Positions 61,080-64,000 of a DNA stretch of 64,000 bases are shown here, in pieces. The notes beneath the pieces are model-generated. The model searched no databases and had not been told where the DNA came from. It saw nothing but the letters and a program-made list of their open reading frames with translations. Each line of letters begins with the position of its first letter. Position 1 is the first letter of the stretch. The DNA is from Blattabacterium cuenoti (GTDB lineage: Bacteria; Bacteroidota; Bacteroidia; Flavobacteriales; Blattabacteriaceae): assembly GCF_014251755.1 (NCBI RefSeq), contig NZ_CP059200.1, positions 446,746 through 510,745 of the forward strand. The letters run 5' to 3'. Position numbers and translations under genes: made by a program.

Positions 61080-61562
61080 ATGGAAAAATTTGAATATATA
61101 ACTAAAGAAGGATTAGAAAAATTACAAAAAGAAATCGAAAGATTGGAAAATATAGAACGGCCGAAAATATCCATGCAAATAGCGGAAGCTAGAGATAAAG
61201 GAGATTTATCAGAAAATGCAGAATATGATGCAATAAAAGAAGCTCAAGGTTTTTTAGAAATGAATATAGCTAAGTTAAAAAAAAAACTATCCAACTCACG
61301 GATCATAGATGGATCAAAAATCAATAGAACTAGAGTTTCTATTCTTTCCACAGTAAGAGTCAAAAATTTAACCTACGGAGGAGAACAAATATATACCTTA
61401 GTTCCAGAGGGAGAAGCAGATTTAAAATCAGGAAAAATATCGATAAATACTCCTATATCAACAGGATTACTTGGAAAACAAGTGGGAGAAATAGCCCATA
61501 TTAAATTACCTAATAAAATGATACTTAATTATGAAATTTTAGAAATAGCATTTAATGAATAA
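61080..61562 (+). CDS. greA: Transcription elongation factor GreA
   Basis: Rescues backtracked RNA polymerase by stimulating transcript cleavage. 160 residues: N-terminal coiled coil with the acidic tip ARDKGDLSENAEYDAIKEAQ, then the C-terminal globular domain (GGEQIYTLVPEGEADLKSGKISINTPI, LLGKQVGE). Its end overlaps the HIT gene by 8 bp. Confidence 0.96.
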   Translation: MEKFEYITKEGLEKLQKEIERLENIERPKISMQIAEARDKGDLSENAEYDAIKEAQGFLEMNIAKLKKKLSNSRIIDGSKINRTRVSILSTVRVKNLTYGGEQIYTLVPEGEADLKSGKISINTPISTGLLGKQVGEIAHIKLPNKMILNYEILEIAFNE

Positions 61563-61965
61563 TAAGAATATATTTCAAAAAATAATTCATAATGAAATTT
61601 TAGCTTATAAAGTAGCAGAAAATTCTGATCATTTAGCTTTTTTAGATATTTATCCTATAAAAATAGGACATACTTTGGTAATACCAAAAAAAAGTAATAG
61701 AGATAAAATTTTTTCTTTATCGGAAAAAGAATTTATCTCTATTATGTTTTTTACAAGAAAAATAGCTATTGGTATAGAAAAAATCATTCCTTGCAATCGT
61801 GTAGGTATATTTGTTATGGGGTTTGAAATTCCTCATGTTCATATTCATTTAATTCCTATGGACAAAGAAAGTGATGGAAATTTTTCCAAAAAAAGAATGG
61901 TTTTATCTTCAAAAAATTTTGAAGTTTTATCAGAAAAAATAAAAAAATCTATTCAAAATATGTAA
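61555..61965 (+). CDS. HIT family hydrolase
   Basis: 136-residue histidine-triad nucleotide-binding protein, likely a purine-nucleoside phosphoramidase of the HINT type. The HIT motif is HVHIHLIP (about 94-101), and the N-terminal AFLDIYPIKIGHTLVIPKK is typical. Its ATG lies inside greA, so the two are probably translated together. A hairpin covers its stop codon. Confidence 0.92.
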   Translation: MNNKNIFQKIIHNEILAYKVAENSDHLAFLDIYPIKIGHTLVIPKKSNRDKIFSLSEKEFISIMFFTRKIAIGIEKIIPCNRVGIFVMGFEIPHVHIHLIPMDKESDGNFSKKRMVLSSKNFEVLSEKIKKSIQNM

Positions 61966-61979
61966 ACGAAGATTTACAT
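61960..61979. terminator. Hairpin across the HIT gene stop codon
   Basis: Perfect 7-bp arms (61960-61966 and 61973-61979) around CGAAGA; the left arm contains the HIT stop TAA (61963-61965). It lies in the 28-bp gap before the convergent coaX gene, so it could serve both strands. Confidence 0.35.
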
Positions 61980-61993
61980 TATTGATATTCAAT

Positions 61994-62770
61994 TTAATGA
62001 TTCCAATGAAATAAGATTTTTAATCCTTTCATAGTATGTAGTTTATCTGTTATATGAATTTGTTTTGTTAAAGGGGTATATATGTGAGAAAAACCTCCGG
62101 TAGCAATAACAAAACAATTTGTTTTCAATTCTTGATTAACCCGATTTATCAATCCTTCAACCATGCTTAAATATCCATATATGATTCCACTTTGAATACA
62201 TGTTTCTGTGTACTGTCCTAATATACTAGGAGGTTTTTTTAATTTTATGTTTTTTGATAATTGAGCTGTATTTCCAATCAATGCATTTAAAGAACTATTG
62301 ACTCCAGGAGCTATAATAACACCTTGAAGGTGTCCATATTTATCGATACAGGTAAAACTTAATGCAGTCCCAAAATCTACTACCAAATAAGTGGTATTTT
62401 GATTTTTGTATAATGTATATGCGGCTATAGCATTAGCATATAAATCGGTTCCTAATTGATGAGAATAATGTTTTATAGGAGAATAAGAGTTTCTATCTAC
62501 GATAATAGGTTTTATTTTATGTATTTCATATAAAGATTGTTTCACAATATTTGTAAGAGAAGGAACTACTGATCCAATGACAATATTTTGTATAAATTTG
62601 GAAAAAATACCATATTGGTGATATCTATTTCTAAATAGAAAAATATATTCATCTAGTGATCTATGTGGGATACTATTGATAATCCAAGAACAATTACATT
62701 TTAAATTATAATTATTATCAAATATTCCAAAACGAAGACTGGAATTTCCAATATTTATTATTAATAACAT
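61994..62770 (-). CDS. coaX: Type III pantothenate kinase
   Basis: Phosphorylates pantothenate, first step of coenzyme A synthesis; unlike CoaA it is not strongly feedback-inhibited. 258 residues: NIGNSSLRFGIFD phosphate-binding start, VVDFGTALSFTCID with the catalytic Asp, GVIIAPGVNSSLNALIGNTAQL and ATGGFSHIYTPL. It is divergent from the alpha/beta hydrolase gene across the tandem-repeat spacer. Confidence 0.94.
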   Translation of the reverse strand: MLLIINIGNSSLRFGIFDNNYNLKCNCSWIINSIPHRSLDEYIFLFRNRYHQYGIFSKFIQNIVIGSVVPSLTNIVKQSLYEIHKIKPIIVDRNSYSPIKHYSHQLGTDLYANAIAAYTLYKNQNTTYLVVDFGTALSFTCIDKYGHLQGVIIAPGVNSSLNALIGNTAQLSKNIKLKKPPSILGQYTETCIQSGIIYGYLSMVEGLINRVNQELKTNCFVIATGGFSHIYTPLTKQIHITDKLHTMKGLKILFHWNH

Positions 62771-62830
62771 GATTCACAATATTTTTCATTTTTTTAAAAA
62801 AAATAAAAACGTCTTTTGAATCAGACAATT

Positions 62831-62952
62831 ATTTTATTTCATAACATATTCATGACATGTATTTATATAATCTCATAAAAGTATATTTTATTTCATAACA
62901 TATTCATGACATGTATTTATATAATCTCATAAAAGTATATTTTATTTCATAA
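62831..62952. repeat. 54-bp tandem repeat (two exact copies plus 14 bases)
   Basis: Unit 62831-62884 is repeated without change at 62885-62938; 62939-62952 is a third partial copy. Each full copy holds TATAAT (62866-62871 and 62920-62925) and CATGACATG. The array lies between divergent coaX and the alpha/beta hydrolase, ending 4 bp before the hydrolase ATG. Confidence 0.9.
62920..62925 (+). promoter_or_regulatory. Candidate -10 hexamer for the alpha/beta hydrolase, duplicated
   Basis: TATAAT here, and its copy at 62866-62871, are perfect -10 consensus sequences on the plus strand, 31 and 85 bp before the ATG. No convincing -35 box is at the right distance, so only moderate support. Confidence 0.35.
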
Positions 62953-62955
62953 GTA

Positions 62956-63753
62956 ATGACTAATATTTTTAAAATAAATACAAAAGTAAAAGGAAAAGGA
63001 ATTCCTATAGTATTATTGCATGGATTTATGGAAAATTTAGAAATATGGAATTATATATACAGTAACATTTCTACTAAAAAATATAAAGTTATTTCAATTG
63101 ACTTTCCAGGTCATGGAAAAAGTGTTTTCACAGAAAAAAAAAATACAGTTTTTACGATGGAAAAAGCTGCAGAAATTGTAAAAAAAATTGTAAAAAAAGA
63201 AAATATACAAAAAGCGATTTTTGTAGGACATTCTATGGGTGGATATGTGGCTTTAGCCTTGGCAGAAAAATATCCAGAAATGTTTTTAGGATTGTGTTTA
63301 CTTCATTCTACAACAGAATCAGATACACTTGAAAAAAAGAAAAAACGCATTCAGTCTATTCAATTAGCAATCCATCATTATACATTATTTATAAACACAA
63401 GTATAAAAAAATTATTTCATTATGAAAAATTATGTTCTTTGCAAAACCAAATTGGTTTTGTAAATCAAATTGCTTCAAATACTCATATTCATAGTATTAT
63501 TTCTTTTTTAAAAGGAATGTCAATTCGAAAAAATAGAACATTTTTACTAAAAACAACTAAATTTCCAAAACTATATATAGCTGGTTTATACGATAGAATT
63601 CTTGATATAAAAAAAATTTATGAAGAAACTAAAAATGGAAATCAAATATATTTTTTTGCAATACCTACAGGTCATATGGGACACATAGAAAAACCTAAAA
63701 AAATAATAAAAATATTAGAAAATTTTATAGATTTTTCTATTTTTAAAACGTGA
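62956..63753 (+). CDS. Alpha/beta-fold hydrolase
   Basis: 265 residues, alpha/beta hydrolase superfamily. Oxyanion-hole segment LLHGFMENLEIWN (about 20-32), nucleophile elbow GHSMGG with the Ser at about 96, acid Asp near YDRILD (about 215-220) and the catalytic His near GHMGHIEKP (about 240-248). The fold alone does not name a substrate; BioH-, MenH- or peroxidase-like roles are possible. The following cyclo-ligase gene starts 5 bp later. Confidence 0.85.
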   Translation: MTNIFKINTKVKGKGIPIVLLHGFMENLEIWNYIYSNISTKKYKVISIDFPGHGKSVFTEKKNTVFTMEKAAEIVKKIVKKENIQKAIFVGHSMGGYVALALAEKYPEMFLGLCLLHSTTESDTLEKKKKRIQSIQLAIHHYTLFINTSIKKLFHYEKLCSLQNQIGFVNQIASNTHIHSIISFLKGMSIRKNRTFLLKTTKFPKLYIAGLYDRILDIKKIYEETKNGNQIYFFAIPTGHMGHIEKPKKIIKILENFIDFSIFKT

Positions 63754-63758
63754 GTTGA

Positions 63759-64000
63759 ATGAATAAAAAAAAATTACGTGAAAAATATTTACATATGAGA
63801 AAGTCTTTTTCTAGAAAAAAAATTAGAAAAATGAGTTCTGAAATTTTCTTTCAGTTAAGAAAGATATTTTTTTTATGGAAAAAAACTTATTATCACATTT
63901 TTTTACCCATACGGAAACATAAAGAAATAGATACATTTATCATTATCAATTTTTTACTAAAAATAGGAAAATATGTCACGGTACCCTGTTCTAATTTTCA
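63759..64000 (+). CDS. 5-formyltetrahydrofolate cyclo-ligase, N-terminal part (3' end outside window)
   Basis: ATG at 63759 opens a frame that runs off the end of the window (80 codons visible). It reads MNKKKLREKYLHMRKSFSRK then later YHIFLPIRKHKEIDT, which matches the ATP-binding N-terminus (RK...LR.. S) and FLPI-EID segment of 5-formyl-THF cyclo-ligase (YgfA/MTHFS family). This enzyme salvages 5-formyl-THF, made as a side product by SHMT and linked to the glycine cleavage system. Too short to be listed as a full frame; confidence rests on this N-terminal match. Confidence 0.78.
   Translation, partial: MNKKKLREKYLHMRKSFSRKKIRKMSSEIFFQLRKIFFLWKKTYYHIFLPIRKHKEIDTFIIINFLLKIGKYVTVPCSNF

Overview
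The window is a gene-dense, very AT-rich (roughly three quarters A+T by eye, not computed) stretch of a Bacteroidota chromosome. Best match: a host-restricted Flavobacteriales endosymbiont, most likely Blattabacterium of cockroaches or a close relative. Support comes from the gene order tRNA-Thr/Tyr/Gly/Thr-tuf-tRNA-Trp-secE-nusG-rplKAJL-rpoBC, a DUF4290 gene, three-gene B-type succinate dehydrogenase, a Bacteroidota-style DksA-like protein, poly-A/poly-T-rich coding sequence, absence of mobile DNA, and gene overlaps. The species is inferred, not proven.

Layout. 1-2106: end of a type II NADH dehydrogenase, isochorismate synthase and a hotdog thioesterase (menaquinone and its use). 2202-5660: idi, a 6-pyruvoyl-tetrahydropterin-synthase homologue, gcvT, a MATE exporter. 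5782-9420: DEAD-box helicase, aroC, miaA. 9380-12509: tRNA-Val squeezed between miaA and folC, then glnS without a normal start codon. 12522-25212: minus-strand RNA polymerase/ribosomal protein/tuf block with five tRNAs. 25300-32657: lspA, dksA-like and ileS, divergent from mutS and two tRNAs. 32662-45032: mostly minus strand: guaB, rplS, glmM, an FtsX-type permease, dnaB, accA, sdhBAC, cysteine desulfurase; one small plus-strand lipoprotein at 34324. 45267-49287: rny, a deoxyhypusine-synthase-like gene, lpd. 49294-53515: ung, ferredoxin, acyl-CoA reductase, ribD, aroE, rpsU, tRNA-Val. 53573-64000: recG, a UvrD-type helicase, a CDF transporter, DUF4290, murA, greA, a HIT protein, coaX, an alpha/beta hydrolase and the start of a 5-formyl-THF cyclo-ligase.

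The genes fit together as core metabolism plus information processing. AroE and AroC lead to chorismate, which MenF turns toward menaquinone. Menaquinone is the expected carrier between the type II NADH dehydrogenase and SdhCAB. Idi supplies isoprenoid units to menaquinone and to MiaA. The pterin synthase homologue, FolC, GcvT and the cyclo-ligase concern folate/C1 metabolism; RibD and CoaX make cofactors. MutS, RecG, the UvrD-type helicase and Ung give more DNA repair than the smallest insect symbionts keep.

I found no CRISPR array, insertion sequence, prophage, toxin-antitoxin pair or defence island, and no convincing new multi-gene system. The best leads are smaller: a tRNA gene overlapped by two protein genes, a glnS with no ATG/GTG/TTG start, an exact 54-bp tandem repeat carrying a promoter-like hexamer, a deoxyhypusine-synthase relative without the catalytic lysine, and a low-complexity lipoprotein next to a perfect 17-bp hairpin. 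All nine tRNAs lack an encoded CCA end.
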